A stretch of DNA of 64,000 nucleotides from an uncultured Clostridia bacterium (GCA_947630705.1 CANRIK010000001.1:124001-188000); one strand, 5' to 3'; counted from the first letter of the stretch, positions 19,901 through 27,850 are shown. Translations and numbers: made by a program. The notes: generated from the sequence alone by a model not told the origin.

Positions 19901-20097
19901 AAGGCGTCGTACAGAATGTCGTCCAGAGTTTCTCCGGCGGCAAGCCTGTCTTTTAAAATTTTGGTCTGCCCTTTCAGTTCCTCGTCGGACATTGCTGCGT
20001 ATTTGGGTTCGAGTTCCTCTACCTTGCACGCCATTTTATCGAGCTTTTTCAAGGCGCCGCGGCTGTCGGAACCGAGAATGAATTTGATAAGTCCCAT
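16999..20097 (-). CDS. secA: Protein translocase ATPase SecA
   Basis: SecA drives export through SecYEG. At 1032 residues it is longer than the common 800-900. Walker A MKTGEGKTLV is near residue 100 and DEVDSILIDEART near 208. The preprotein cross-linking domain contains a charged insertion about residues 245-290 (KKKELSEEERKARERLEEI). NBD2 has MAGRGTDILLGGNPEYL and GRSGRQGDPG. The C-terminal linker is rich in Ala/Pro/Gln, ending in a SEC-C zinc motif, PNDPCPCGSGLKYKKCHG, which binds SecB or ribosomes in other species. An AGGAG Shine-Dalgarno supports the start. Confidence 0.97.
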   Translation of the reverse strand: MGLIKFILGSDSRGALKKLDKMACKVEELEPKYAAMSDEELKGQTKILKDRLAAGETLDDILYDAFAALREASWRVLKMKHFHVQIIGGICLHQGRIAEMKTGEGKTLVSTLPAYLNALTGHGVHIVTVNDYLAKRDAEWMGKVHKFMGLTVGVVVPGMDDKQKQESYKCDIIYATNNELGFDYLRDNLKTSIPAMVQRELNYCIIDEVDSILIDEARTPLIISGKGGESSKLYEDVDRFVRTLNGGFDDDKKDAEKHVPSRKKKELSEEERKARERLEEILAEMENWDYIIDRKDKSVTITEKGAEKAERFFGINNLGDIENADLNHHIQQALKAHELFHNGEEYIVSADGEILIVDEFTGRILNGRRYSDGLHQAIEAKEHVKVKEENKTHATVTFQNYFRLYKKLSGMTGTAKTEEDEFRTIYSLDVVPIPTNRPVKRVDYADMIYSTVEGKKRAIVNEIVERHAKGQPILIGTITVEKSEEISRLLRRNGIKHNILNAKNHEREAEIVAQAGRYDSVTIATNMAGRGTDILLGGNPEYLAKKRMREEGYDHDMVEVAISYADREFTEEEQVARARYAELYDSYKRETDAEKQRVIEAGGLCIIGTERHESRRIDNQLRGRSGRQGDPGESVFFISLEDDLAKRFGGESMKKLYSIFKIDEDQCLQSKMLTRSIENAQRAIEGRNFGIRKHTLQYDEVMNEQRKTIYGERMKVLKGEDVHEQMLKYIPDYVAKIVGETVNTEEMPEKWDETALNEALVQKVYPEECTFVITRELLENWDYERAIKKISKEVIKAYEQKIVNISEMTGGQVDYHQVERNELLRSVDRNWIDHIDAMDQLRKGIGLRGYAQQDPVISYKSEGYEMFEEMIERVQTTTISRLLKGRIVRVAPQAPVPKKIIPSGSAGGIAAMNPSLMAQAQRIFEQRVMERQKREAERQNESAANPEQTAPQAAAPENAVRSTPESGLPIGKVGPLSGPVIGDAPQPPQDLAANIGGKQLPKVNEKAKKVGPNDPCPCGSGLKYKKCHGKIV

Positions 20098-20208
20098 AAT
20101 TACTCCTGTTGGTTTCGGGGATTGATTTAAATTGCTTCGGTGAGCGCATACGCCATGAGATCGTGCGCTCGTCTTTTTATAAACAAATTATATAGTGCTT
20201 CAAGCATA

Positions 20209-20237
20209 ATTGTACAATATTTCGCCGTATATGTAAA
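20209..20237 (-). promoter_or_regulatory. secA promoter
   Basis: Minus-strand TTTACA (20232-20237), a 17-bp spacer and TACAAT (20209-20214). A second possible -10 (TATAAT) lies about 20 bases downstream, so two start sites are possible. The leader to secA is about 105 nt and holds no recognisable riboswitch. Confidence 0.65.
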
Positions 20238-20325
20238 ATTGTTTTTTTGAAAAATTTGTAATTTTTTGGAAAAATTCCAAGATATTGACAGCGCGGAGCG
20301 CGTTCGGCGAGAAAATCCCGAAAAA

Positions 20326-22044
20326 CTACGCGTCGATATCCGTAAACTCAAACGCCGACACGTCGAAAAGTCCTCTGTCGAGCAATTTCAGTTCCGGAAT
20401 GACTCCGAGTGAGAGAAACGCCAGAGACATAAAGGGCTCGTAGCCCTCTTTCACGCCCATGGAATAGGCGAGAGAGGCGAGAGCCGCGCTCTTTTTGACA
20501 AACTCGGGCGCGCTTTCGGAGGACATCAGTCCGCCGATATCGAGCGGAAGAACATCAATCTCCCCTCCGCTTTTTACTATGACCATACCGCCGCCTACGC
20601 GGCTCAATGTGTTTGCCGCTTGGGAAAGAGCAAAATTATCGTCTCCGATGAGGATAATGTTATGGGAATCGTGAGCTATCGACAAGCCCATGGCTCCGCC
20701 GTGGAAACCGTAGCCTTTCAAAAGCCCCAACGCTATATTGCCCGTCAGTTTATGGCGTTCGACGACGGCAAGTTTCAGTATATCGGAGCCCTTTATCGCG
20801 ACGTCTCCGCCGACGGAAGGAATATTGCATATCTCCGCATGCGTCACAAGGCCGCCCTTTTCCACAGAGATGGTCTTGGCCGCCGAGCCTTTGAGCTTCA
20901 AGATAAAATCTTCGGCGCAAAGGGGTCTTTTAAGGCGCACGGTGTTCAAAACTTTTTCCGGAAGATAGCGCTTTGAATGAGAGAAGAGAGCCTTGCCGTC
21001 CTTTGCGACTATCTCGCCGTTTTTCATTACGAACGCGGCCTTGAAATCGCGAAGGTCCTCGACCGCTACGAGGTCGGCAAAATAGAAAGGTGCAACGGCG
21101 CCTCGCCATTTGAGATTGTAGCACTCCGCGGCGTTCAAGGTCGCGCAGGCGACAGCAATCACGGGGTCTATATTATACTCGCCCACGAGACGGCGGAGAG
21201 CGTCGTCTATATGCCCCTTCGTGAGCAGATCTTCGGCGTGTCTGTCGTCCGTGCAGAGGAGGAAACGCCGATAGTTGTACGGCGTTATGCACTCTGCGTT
21301 TGAGAGGTTGCGCGCGGAGGAACCGTGACGTATCTGCACGTACATGCCCTTGGAGACTTTCTCCTCCGCCTCTCTTATGCCGAGACATTCGTGGTCGGTG
21401 GAAATTCCGCCGCAGAGATAAGCGTTGAGCTCCGCTCCCGTAAGCGAGGGCGCGTGGCCGTCGATAATCTTGCCCGAAGCGTGGGCGGCTTCGAGCTTTT
21501 TCAGAGCCTCGCCGTCGCAACGGATAACGCCCGTATAATTCATAAATTCGCCCAGACCGTTTACAGTGGGCGAAAGGATATATTTTTCCGTATCCGCGGC
21601 GGTCAATACGGCGCCGTTGGTCTCAAAGGGCGTTGCCGGAACGCACGACGGCAGTTGAAGCATTACGTCGAGGGGAACTTTCCGTGCGGCGCGCAGTATG
21701 TACCTGCAACCATCGAAACCGCAGACGTTGGTTATTTCGTGGGGATCGGCTATTACGGCCGTAGTGCCCCTCGGAACGACGAGCGAGGCGAACTCTTCGG
21801 GAGTCAACTGCGAGCTTTCGATATGCACGTGAGAATCGATATATCCCGGGAGAATTGTAAGACGAGAGCAATCAAGCTCTCTTTCTCCGCTGTAATTTCC
21901 GCCGACGCCGACTATTCTTCCGTCCGTCACGGCTATGTCGCCATGGCGGAGTTTACCGTTAAAAACGTCGATATATGTTGAGTTTTTTAAGACGACGGAG
22001 GCCTTGACTTCTCCTCTCGCCGCTCTTATGTATTTTTCGAGCAT
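20326..22044 (-). CDS. ade: Adenine deaminase
   Basis: The 572-residue amidohydrolase converts adenine to hypoxanthine and ammonia for purine salvage. Metal-site motifs are HVHIESSQLTPEEFA (about residues 72-86), DPHEITNVCG near 100 and DGHAPSLTGAELNAY near 192. The C-terminal domain contains AHDSHNIILIGDDNFAL. Length equals the AdeC family norm. A GGGAG Shine-Dalgarno supports the start, and the promoter TTGCTC-17-TAAAAT lies upstream. No permease or other purine gene is adjacent. Confidence 0.95.
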   Translation of the reverse strand: MLEKYIRAARGEVKASVVLKNSTYIDVFNGKLRHGDIAVTDGRIVGVGGNYSGERELDCSRLTILPGYIDSHVHIESSQLTPEEFASLVVPRGTTAVIADPHEITNVCGFDGCRYILRAARKVPLDVMLQLPSCVPATPFETNGAVLTAADTEKYILSPTVNGLGEFMNYTGVIRCDGEALKKLEAAHASGKIIDGHAPSLTGAELNAYLCGGISTDHECLGIREAEEKVSKGMYVQIRHGSSARNLSNAECITPYNYRRFLLCTDDRHAEDLLTKGHIDDALRRLVGEYNIDPVIAVACATLNAAECYNLKWRGAVAPFYFADLVAVEDLRDFKAAFVMKNGEIVAKDGKALFSHSKRYLPEKVLNTVRLKRPLCAEDFILKLKGSAAKTISVEKGGLVTHAEICNIPSVGGDVAIKGSDILKLAVVERHKLTGNIALGLLKGYGFHGGAMGLSIAHDSHNIILIGDDNFALSQAANTLSRVGGGMVIVKSGGEIDVLPLDIGGLMSSESAPEFVKKSAALASLAYSMGVKEGYEPFMSLAFLSLGVIPELKLLDRGLFDVSAFEFTDIDA

Positions 22045-22151
22045 AATTTTCTCCCACCGTCCTTCAAAGAGGACGATACCGCTTCGTTACTTTCTATTTT
22101 AACATAAAAAACCGACCGGAGCAATAGCTTTTGAAAAACTTTTACACCGAT

Positions 22152-22232
22152 CGGAAATTTACTTATTTCTCCACCGCTACTTTAATTTAGTTATTTGCGG
22201 CCGCTCATTATTTTACTTATTTTGCGGCCGCT
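22152..22232. repeat. Three imperfect 27-bp tandem repeats overlapping the 3' end of the P-type ATPase gene
   Basis: Units 22152-22178, 22179-22205 and 22206-22232 end in CACCGCT, CGGCCGCT and CGGCCGCT, each preceded by an A/T-rich TTAGTTATTTG-like stretch. The last unit overlaps the ATPase stop codon at 22231-22233. Confidence 0.85.
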
Positions 22233-24591
22233 ACTTTATAAGCGACGTGCGCATGGCGTTGAGAACGGCGACGAGCATTACGCCTACGTCCGCCACCACC
22301 GACACTATAAGGGGGAAGGGCGAAACGGCTACGCCGCAGGCTATGAGCGAAGCTAAAATTATGTCGCACAGCATTAGTCCGAATTTGACAAACAGCGAAC
22401 CGACTATATTCTGAACGACAATTCTGCGCGTTCCCTTGGCTATCTTTCTGCCCTTCGGAAGGAGGGAAACGTTGTCGGAGACAAGCACGACGTCGCTCGC
22501 CTCTATCGCCGCGTCGGAGCCCATTTTGCCCATAGACACGGAGCAGTCGGCCGCGGTCATCACGGGCGCGTCGTTTATTCCGTCGCCGACGTACATAAGT
22601 TTGCCGCGGCGTTTGAGCTCCTCGGCGCGTTGCAGTTTGCCGTCGGGCATAAGGCCGGCTTTACAGCCGTCGAGTCCGGCTTGCGCCGATATGGCCTCGG
22701 CACGCTCCGCGAGGTCGCCCGTGAGCATTTCCGTATAGGTAACGCCGCTTGCGCGGAGGGCGGCAACCGCCTCCTTCACTCCCTCTTTCAATCTGTCGTC
22801 AACCTCGATAACTCCGACATATTCGCCGTCCAACGCCACATATACGAGGGTGGAAACACTGCTCTTTTCGGTAAATGCAATTCCGTTCTCGTTCAGAAGT
22901 TTTGCGTTTCCGCAGAGCAAAGTCTTGCCGTTTACCGAACACTTTATTCCCCTTCCGGCAAGCTCTTCGGCGTTCTCGGCGACATATTCGGTTTGAATAT
23001 CTGAGAAGGCGACGGCTATCGGATGCGACGAAAATTTTTCGGCGGCCGCGGCGAGGGCGAGAGCGTTTTTATCGGAATACGACGCGACGGTGAAGGAGCC
23101 CTCGGTAATGGTGCCCGTCTTGTCAAACGCGGCAATCTTGGCGAGGGCAAGCTCGTCGAGACAGGTCGAGCCCTTTACGAGTATCCCGAAGTGGGCGCAT
23201 CTGCCTATTCCGCTGAAATAGGACAGCGGCACGGATATGACGAGCGCGCACGGACAGGATATAACGAGGAAGGTCAGGGCATTGTATACCCAGCTGACGA
23301 AAAGTTCCGTCCACGGCTGTGCATAGGTTGCGAAATATATGGCGGTAGGAACTATGAACGCCACTATCACGGCGGCGATACACACCGCAGGAGTGTAGTA
23401 TTTTGCAAATTTCGAAATAAATTTTTCAGGCTTGGATTTCTTGGCCGTGGAATTTTCCACGAGTTCGAGTATTTTCGCGACGGCGGAGTCGGCGTACTCG
23501 CGGATCGCCTCCGCTTCGACGACTTTGGAGACGTTTATGCTTCCGGAAAGTATTTCGTCTCCGACCGAAACGCTCTTCGGCAGAGGTTCGCCGTTCAAGC
23601 TCTTCATGTCGAGGGTGGTTTCGCCCTCGCAAATTCTGCAATCGACGGGCACTTTCTCTCCGACTTTGATTATTATTTTGTCTCCCGTTTTGAGGTCCTC
23701 GGGGGAGACGACGCGCTGTTCTCCGTCCACGACGAGAGTGGCCTTATCGCTCTTCAAATCCATAAGATCGGAAATGGAGCTGCGCGAGGCGCCCACGGCT
23801 ATCGACTGCAAGAGCTCGCCCAGCTGATAGAGATACATTACGGCTACGCCCTCAAAGAAGCCCTCGCGCGTGAATATGCCTAACATAATCGCGCCGACGG
23901 ACGCTATGACCATGAGAAAATTTTCGTCGAAAATTCTGCCCTTGGAGAGATTTTTTACTGTGTTGATAAATACGGGATGGCCGACGGCGATATATGCCAG
24001 AGCATAAAACGCATAGGCGCATATCATGGCCGCAAGATTTCCGCTCCACGCAATGCCCGTAAGATCGAGCACGAGCGCGGGCACAAAAAACAGAGCGGCG
24101 ACGACAAGGCAGATTATATCCTTCAAATGCTCCTTAAATGCGCTCCTTCCGCGAGTTTCGCCGACTATCTTCACGTCCTCGAAATGAGTTATGGCATACA
24201 GCGCCTTTTCACGGGCCTCGGGAGTTGAAGCGTTCAATATTATCCGCATATTCATGAAGTCCACAACCGCTTCCACGCCTTCGATTTTGTTGAGCTCTTC
24301 TTCGAGTTCCCTTCCGCAATTTGCACAGCAGAGCCCCGAAATTTTTATCCTCTCGCCCATGACCCGTTCGCCGGCGGAGGGCGACGGCTCCTCCTCTATT
24401 CTCGCGTCCTCGAAATGATTGCAGCGATAGACGACCTCTTTCAACGCCTCTTCGGAGCAGTCTACCAAAACTTTGCCGCCCATGAAATCGACGACGGCGG
24501 AATTTACCCCGACTATCTTCGACAGCTCCTCTTCGAGCTCTCGGGCACAGTTGGCGCAATCAAGACCAACTATTTTCATCGACTTATTCAT
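22231..24591 (-). CDS. Heavy-metal-translocating P-type ATPase (Zn/Cd/Pb type)
   Basis: The 786-residue P1B-type efflux ATPase has two N-terminal metal-binding HMA domains, CANC at about residues 12-15 and again about 90-93. The membrane ion path is SCPCALVISVP. Phosphorylation site AFDKTGTITEG, the HP motif FSSHPIAVAF and the hinge GDGINDAPVMTAAD are intact. In the last membrane helices a Lys (VKFGLML) and Asp (VADVGVML) match the P1B-2 group that exports Zn2+, Cd2+ and Pb2+. The start overlaps the end of the ArsR-family gene by 8 bp, so expression is coupled to that metal sensor. Confidence 0.94.
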   Translation of the reverse strand: MNKSMKIVGLDCANCARELEEELSKIVGVNSAVVDFMGGKVLVDCSEEALKEVVYRCNHFEDARIEEEPSPSAGERVMGERIKISGLCCANCGRELEEELNKIEGVEAVVDFMNMRIILNASTPEAREKALYAITHFEDVKIVGETRGRSAFKEHLKDIICLVVAALFFVPALVLDLTGIAWSGNLAAMICAYAFYALAYIAVGHPVFINTVKNLSKGRIFDENFLMVIASVGAIMLGIFTREGFFEGVAVMYLYQLGELLQSIAVGASRSSISDLMDLKSDKATLVVDGEQRVVSPEDLKTGDKIIIKVGEKVPVDCRICEGETTLDMKSLNGEPLPKSVSVGDEILSGSINVSKVVEAEAIREYADSAVAKILELVENSTAKKSKPEKFISKFAKYYTPAVCIAAVIVAFIVPTAIYFATYAQPWTELFVSWVYNALTFLVISCPCALVISVPLSYFSGIGRCAHFGILVKGSTCLDELALAKIAAFDKTGTITEGSFTVASYSDKNALALAAAAEKFSSHPIAVAFSDIQTEYVAENAEELAGRGIKCSVNGKTLLCGNAKLLNENGIAFTEKSSVSTLVYVALDGEYVGVIEVDDRLKEGVKEAVAALRASGVTYTEMLTGDLAERAEAISAQAGLDGCKAGLMPDGKLQRAEELKRRGKLMYVGDGINDAPVMTAADCSVSMGKMGSDAAIEASDVVLVSDNVSLLPKGRKIAKGTRRIVVQNIVGSLFVKFGLMLCDIILASLIACGVAVSPFPLIVSVVADVGVMLVAVLNAMRTSLIK

Positions 24592-24934
24592 TGCAGTTCA
24601 GATGCTCCTTGGAAAGCTCTATTATGGTCATAATGTGCCAATCGGAGATTGAATAGAGTATTTTCTTCCCCGAACGGCGGCACTTGATAATCCGGTTGTC
24701 TTTTAAAATCCGAAGTTGGTGCGAGACGGCGCTCTGATTTCCGCCGATAGCCTCCGTGATGTGCTCGACGCACAGCTCGCCGTCGGAGAGCGCCAAAAGT
24801 ATTTTAAGGCGCGAGGATTCGCTCAACGCCTTGAAGCGCAGACCCATTTCCTCTATGTTTTCGTCGGACGGCATCTTGTCGAGCGCGCGGCGAAGCCGTT
24901 CCTCGTGCAACTCCTCTTCATCGCAATTTTTCAT
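24584..24934 (-). CDS. ArsR/SmtB-family metal-responsive repressor
   Basis: About 116 residues form a winged-helix repressor, with recognition region GNQSAVSHQLRILKDNRIIKC. The alpha-3 segment ELCVEHI keeps one of the Cys positions of ArsR/CadC. In alpha-5, DWH and a His 11 residues later, followed by Cys at +3 (EHLNC), match the spacing of the CzrA/SmtB zinc site, with Cys in place of the last His/Glu. It is therefore likely to sense Zn or Cd and derepress the downstream ATPase. I start at the ATG at 24934 (GGAG Shine-Dalgarno) rather than the ATG ten codons upstream. Confidence 0.92.
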   Translation of the reverse strand: MKNCDEEELHEERLRRALDKMPSDENIEEMGLRFKALSESSRLKILLALSDGELCVEHITEAIGGNQSAVSHQLRILKDNRIIKCRRSGKKILYSISDWHIMTIIELSKEHLNCNE

Positions 24935-24982
24935 AATAACTCCGTTTGATTTACGGACGAACACTCGTCCGTCGGTATTTTA

Positions 24983-25002
24983 ATATGAATATGTATTCAT
25001 AT
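24983..25002 (-). promoter_or_regulatory. ArsR-family operator (9-2-9 perfect palindrome)
   Basis: ATATGAATA, TG and TATTCATAT form a perfect inverted repeat of the SmtB/CadC operator type. It lies just downstream of the -10 box, where a bound repressor would block initiation. Confidence 0.88.
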
Positions 25003-25010
25003 GATAATAG

Positions 25011-25040
25011 TATAATAATACGCTCGACGGAATATGTCAA
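25011..25040 (-). promoter_or_regulatory. Promoter of the metal-efflux operon
   Basis: Minus-strand TTGACA (25035-25040), a 17-bp or slightly longer spacer and TATTAT/TATACT around 25010-25017. The operator begins within ten bases. Confidence 0.8.
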
Positions 25041-25070
25041 GCGTTTGAAAAAAGTTTTTTGAAATTTAAA

Positions 25071-25222
25071 GAATTTTGCCGCTAAACGAAAATCTGCCGA
25101 ATAAAATATGCCGAATAATAATTTGGCGCGTATAATCCAATCTGCCGCGCTAAATATTCACGAGTAAAGTTTAGTCTGCCGAGGAACATTTAATCTGCCG
25201 CGCCACATATTTTGCCGCGGCG
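25071..25222. repeat. Degenerate array of TGCCG-centred short repeats
   Basis: About eight imperfect copies of an AATCTGCCGN block, spaced 15-35 bp, fill the gap between the metal-operon promoter and the exporter gene's stop codon. Apart from this array and the promoter/operator, the 24935-25237 gap holds nothing that I recognise. Confidence 0.65.
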
Positions 25223-25237
25223 GAGTTCCGGCGAAAT

Positions 25238-26113
25238 TCAGATAAGGGTCAAAACGAAGTTTACGGCTATACCGCAAAGGTATGCGATTACGAATAAGGT
25301 TCCCAAAACGGCGAGATTGCTCTTTATGAGACGGGGGTTTTTCAGAAGAATCATAAAACCCATTCCGGCGTTTACGACGAGTCCGGCCGTCATACTGCCG
25401 AAGGCGACGAGACCGCCCGTGTATGCGGACGTCAAAATTACGCTGGAAGCACAGCTCGGAATCAGACCCACGGCCGAAGTTATAAGGGGTTGAAGATAGA
25501 TATTTACGGCGAGAGACTCGGCTATCTTTTCCTCGCCTATATAGAATATAAGCGTTTCGAACGCAAAATTGACTATAAAGAGATATAGGGATATTTTCAG
25601 CGCGTGCAAAAGGGGCGACAGCAAGTATATCTTCCACGGGGAGTCGTCAACATGGTCTCTTCCGCAGGAGTAATCGGGCGCGGAGCCGTCCGTCGGGAGC
25701 AAAACGGCTGTCTGCTCTTTGCGGAGAATACCGTAGGCGGCATAGCCGACGGCCACGGCGAGCACGAACTTGATTACGAGCAGAGGAATGACGGCCGAAA
25801 GAGCGCGAGTATCGGTGAAGTCGGAGAGCAATAAAATCACGGCTTCGTCGCTGGTGGCAATGAATACGGACAAAAGGGCGCCCGTACGGATATACTTCTT
25901 CTCGTACAATTTTGCGGCCATGACGGAAAATCCGCACAGAGGAATCAGTCCTACGGCGGAGCCTATAAGGGGGGCGAGATTGCCTTGTAAAATTTTTCGG
26001 TTCCCGAATACGGAAGTCTTGTGCTCTATCAGTTCTATTACGACATATATTACGAACAGAAAGGGCAATACCTTCAACGTATCGATGAGCGCGTCGAGAA
26101 ATACGTTCAGCAT
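25238..26113 (-). CDS. Putative 10TM heavy-metal exporter (ArsP_2-like permease)
   Basis: The 291-residue membrane protein is built from two homologous halves: LIGSAVGLIPLCGFSVMAAKLY near residues 50-71 and LITSAVGLIPSCASSVILTSAY near 208-229. This duplicated GLIPxC pattern marks the putative 10TM heavy-metal exporter family, inferred to move arsenic or other metals; the conserved Cys in each half could be ligands. The middle loop (residues about 130-165) is polar with a stray Cys and His. No Shine-Dalgarno is clear. Its closeness to the ArsR/P-ATPase pair suggests a metal-homeostasis cluster, but it lies on the far side of a repeat-rich gap with convergent-free spacing, so it is probably transcribed separately. 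Confidence 0.75.
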   Translation of the reverse strand: MLNVFLDALIDTLKVLPFLFVIYVVIELIEHKTSVFGNRKILQGNLAPLIGSAVGLIPLCGFSVMAAKLYEKKYIRTGALLSVFIATSDEAVILLLSDFTDTRALSAVIPLLVIKFVLAVAVGYAAYGILRKEQTAVLLPTDGSAPDYSCGRDHVDDSPWKIYLLSPLLHALKISLYLFIVNFAFETLIFYIGEEKIAESLAVNIYLQPLITSAVGLIPSCASSVILTSAYTGGLVAFGSMTAGLVVNAGMGFMILLKNPRLIKSNLAVLGTLFVIAYLCGIAVNFVLTLI

Positions 26114-26142
26114 ACTTGCGTTCTATGAAATATCTATTAAAC

Positions 26143-26165
26143 AAAGCCCCCTTTGCAGGGGGTTT
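26143..26165 (-). terminator. Terminator after the ABC ATPase gene
   Basis: CCCCC and GGGGG flanked by A/T pairs form a stem around TTTGCA. On the minus strand it is followed by CTTTGTTT. Confidence 0.8.
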
Positions 26166-26180
26166 GGCTTTTGCGGAAAA

Positions 26181-27404
26181 TTATCTTAATTTTTTCTTCG
26201 CCGCTTCCTTTTTGGGTTTGAGTTTTTCGATAATCGCCTGTTCTTCGGGATACGGAAGAGGTATTCTGTCGGCGTCTTTCTTGCCCGTATCCATATATCC
26301 GCCGTCGCGCTTCAAGAGGGTCAGCCGGGTCTCCGAATCGAATACGCAGAGCCTTGTAAGGTCAACGGAGAGTTTTACTTCCTCTCCCTTTTCCGCGCGC
26401 TCCGCGAAAGTTACCACGAGGGGCTGTCCGTCAAGCTCGCAACCGGCGTATTCCACGTCTCCGTCCGCCTCTGTTTTCATAAGCGCCGCGACGAGCTGAC
26501 CTTCGGACGAAGTTTTTATGTCCTCCGGACGTATACCTAATATTATACTCTTTCCGGACTGCGCATATTCTTCGATATCGGTAAACCTTGCGACCGTGCT
26601 CTCGGAAAGAGGCAGTCTTCCGCCCTTGAATTCGGCGAAGTAGTTTTCGCCGTCCTTAACAACTTTTGCGTCCTGCAAAAAGTTTATCGTGGGCGAGCCT
26701 ATATAGAAGGCGACATATGTGTTTGCCGGATAATCGTAAAGGTTCGAGGGGGTGTCTATCTGCTGGACAAGTCCGTTTTTGAGAACCATTATGCGAGTGC
26801 CTATGGCGAGGGCCTCGGAGAGATTTTTCGTAGCGTAAACGAATGTACCGCTCATTCTCGCCTGAACGTTGATTATTACGTTCAGCATATCGCGGCGGAG
26901 GGAATCGTCTATACCGGCGAGAGGTTCGTCGAGAAGATAGAGTTTGGGCTCCCTCACCATTGCTCTGCCTATCGCAACGCGCTGGCGCGCCGCGGAGTTG
27001 AGCACTTTGGGCTTACGGTATAAAATTTCGTTCAGTCCCAAAATATTCGCCGCCGACTTTACGCGTTGGTCTATGAGCGCTTGGGACGCGTGACGCATGC
27101 GCAGACCGAACGCCATGTTGTCATATACGTTTAGGGAGGGATAGAGCGTGTCCTGACGGAACACCATGGCCACGTCTCTGTTCTTCGGGTCAACCTCCGA
27201 CATGTCTTTGCCGTCGATCGATACGACTCCGGCGGAAGCCTCTTCGAGACCGGCTATAATTTTGAGAAGAGAGCTCTTGCCGCTCTTCTCTCCGCCGACA
27301 ATAACTATGAATTCCCTGTCGTCGGCTTCGAGATTGATATCGTAGAGAGCGGTCGCCCCCGACAAATATACTTTGCCGACTCCGTTCAGATTTAAACTTG
27401 CCAT
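26181..27404 (-). CDS. ABC transporter ATPase-like protein of the MsmX/UgpC type with degenerate motifs
   Basis: The 407-residue protein has the architecture of sugar-importer ATPases: a nucleotide-binding domain (about 1-235) then an OB-fold regulatory domain (IRPEDIKTSSEGQL onward). Walker A GGEKSGKSS and Walker B LYLLDEPLAGID are kept. However, the ABC signature LSGGQ reads LNSAA, the Q-loop region reads MVFRQDTLYP instead of MVFQNYALYP, and the switch His reads ATKN rather than THD. It could bind ATP, but is unlikely to hydrolyse it normally by itself. No permease is adjacent. A CGGAG Shine-Dalgarno and a promoter (TTGAAA-17-TATTAT) indicate a live gene. Confidence 0.85.
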   Translation of the reverse strand: MASLNLNGVGKVYLSGATALYDINLEADDREFIVIVGGEKSGKSSLLKIIAGLEEASAGVVSIDGKDMSEVDPKNRDVAMVFRQDTLYPSLNVYDNMAFGLRMRHASQALIDQRVKSAANILGLNEILYRKPKVLNSAARQRVAIGRAMVREPKLYLLDEPLAGIDDSLRRDMLNVIINVQARMSGTFVYATKNLSEALAIGTRIMVLKNGLVQQIDTPSNLYDYPANTYVAFYIGSPTINFLQDAKVVKDGENYFAEFKGGRLPLSESTVARFTDIEEYAQSGKSIILGIRPEDIKTSSEGQLVAALMKTEADGDVEYAGCELDGQPLVVTFAERAEKGEEVKLSVDLTRLCVFDSETRLTLLKRDGGYMDTGKKDADRIPLPYPEEQAIIEKLKPKKEAAKKKLR

Positions 27405-27814
27405 GTGTTTCTCCGACTTTGTTTTTTGCTTCGAAGCGCCTATTGCGCCTTTACGATATTATAATAACACAACGGCGGCGGTTTTTCAAAGTGCTTTGAG
27501 GCGGAAAAGAAAAATTTTTTGCAATTATATTTTTTAGAGCCATATATTCCGCTCTTCTCGCGCCCGTTATCGGGCTTTATGCCGCTTATCCTCTTTCATC
27601 TCCCACTATTAAGTATTTAACAGCTTATTCAACTCTATTTCGCCTCTCTTTTCGCCTCTCTCCCTTCTCTCTTACGCCTCTCTCTTACGCCGTTCGGTTT
27701 TTTAAAATTACTGCGCTTTTGCGCGTACACGCGCTCGCTTTTTATTCCGAAGCCGCGCAAAAGGCGGAATAAGCCGAAAATTTGCGCAAAAGCTCGCGGA
27801 CAATGAAAATTTAT
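27405..27814. other. Long intergenic region with a pyrimidine-rich repeat
   Basis: The region holds the divergent promoters of the ABC ATPase-like gene (near 27460-27490) and queH. Between about 27640 and 27692 it contains a C/T-only-rich stretch built on CGCCTCTCTCTTA-like units. I find no supported gene in it. Confidence 0.6.
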
Positions 27815-27843
27815 TTGAATACCTCGGCGAAGTGTGGTATAAT
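27815..27843 (+). promoter_or_regulatory. Promoter giving leaderless queH start
   Basis: TTGAAT (27815-27820), a 17-bp spacer and an extended -10 TGGTATAAT (27838-27843 for the hexamer). The queH ATG is seven bases downstream. Confidence 0.8.
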
Positions 27844-27850
27844 CGGTCAT

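Noticed and set aside
18007..19956. 649-codon open frame antisense to secA
   Set aside because: secA is certain from motifs. The antisense translation matches no fold and has no ribosome-binding site.
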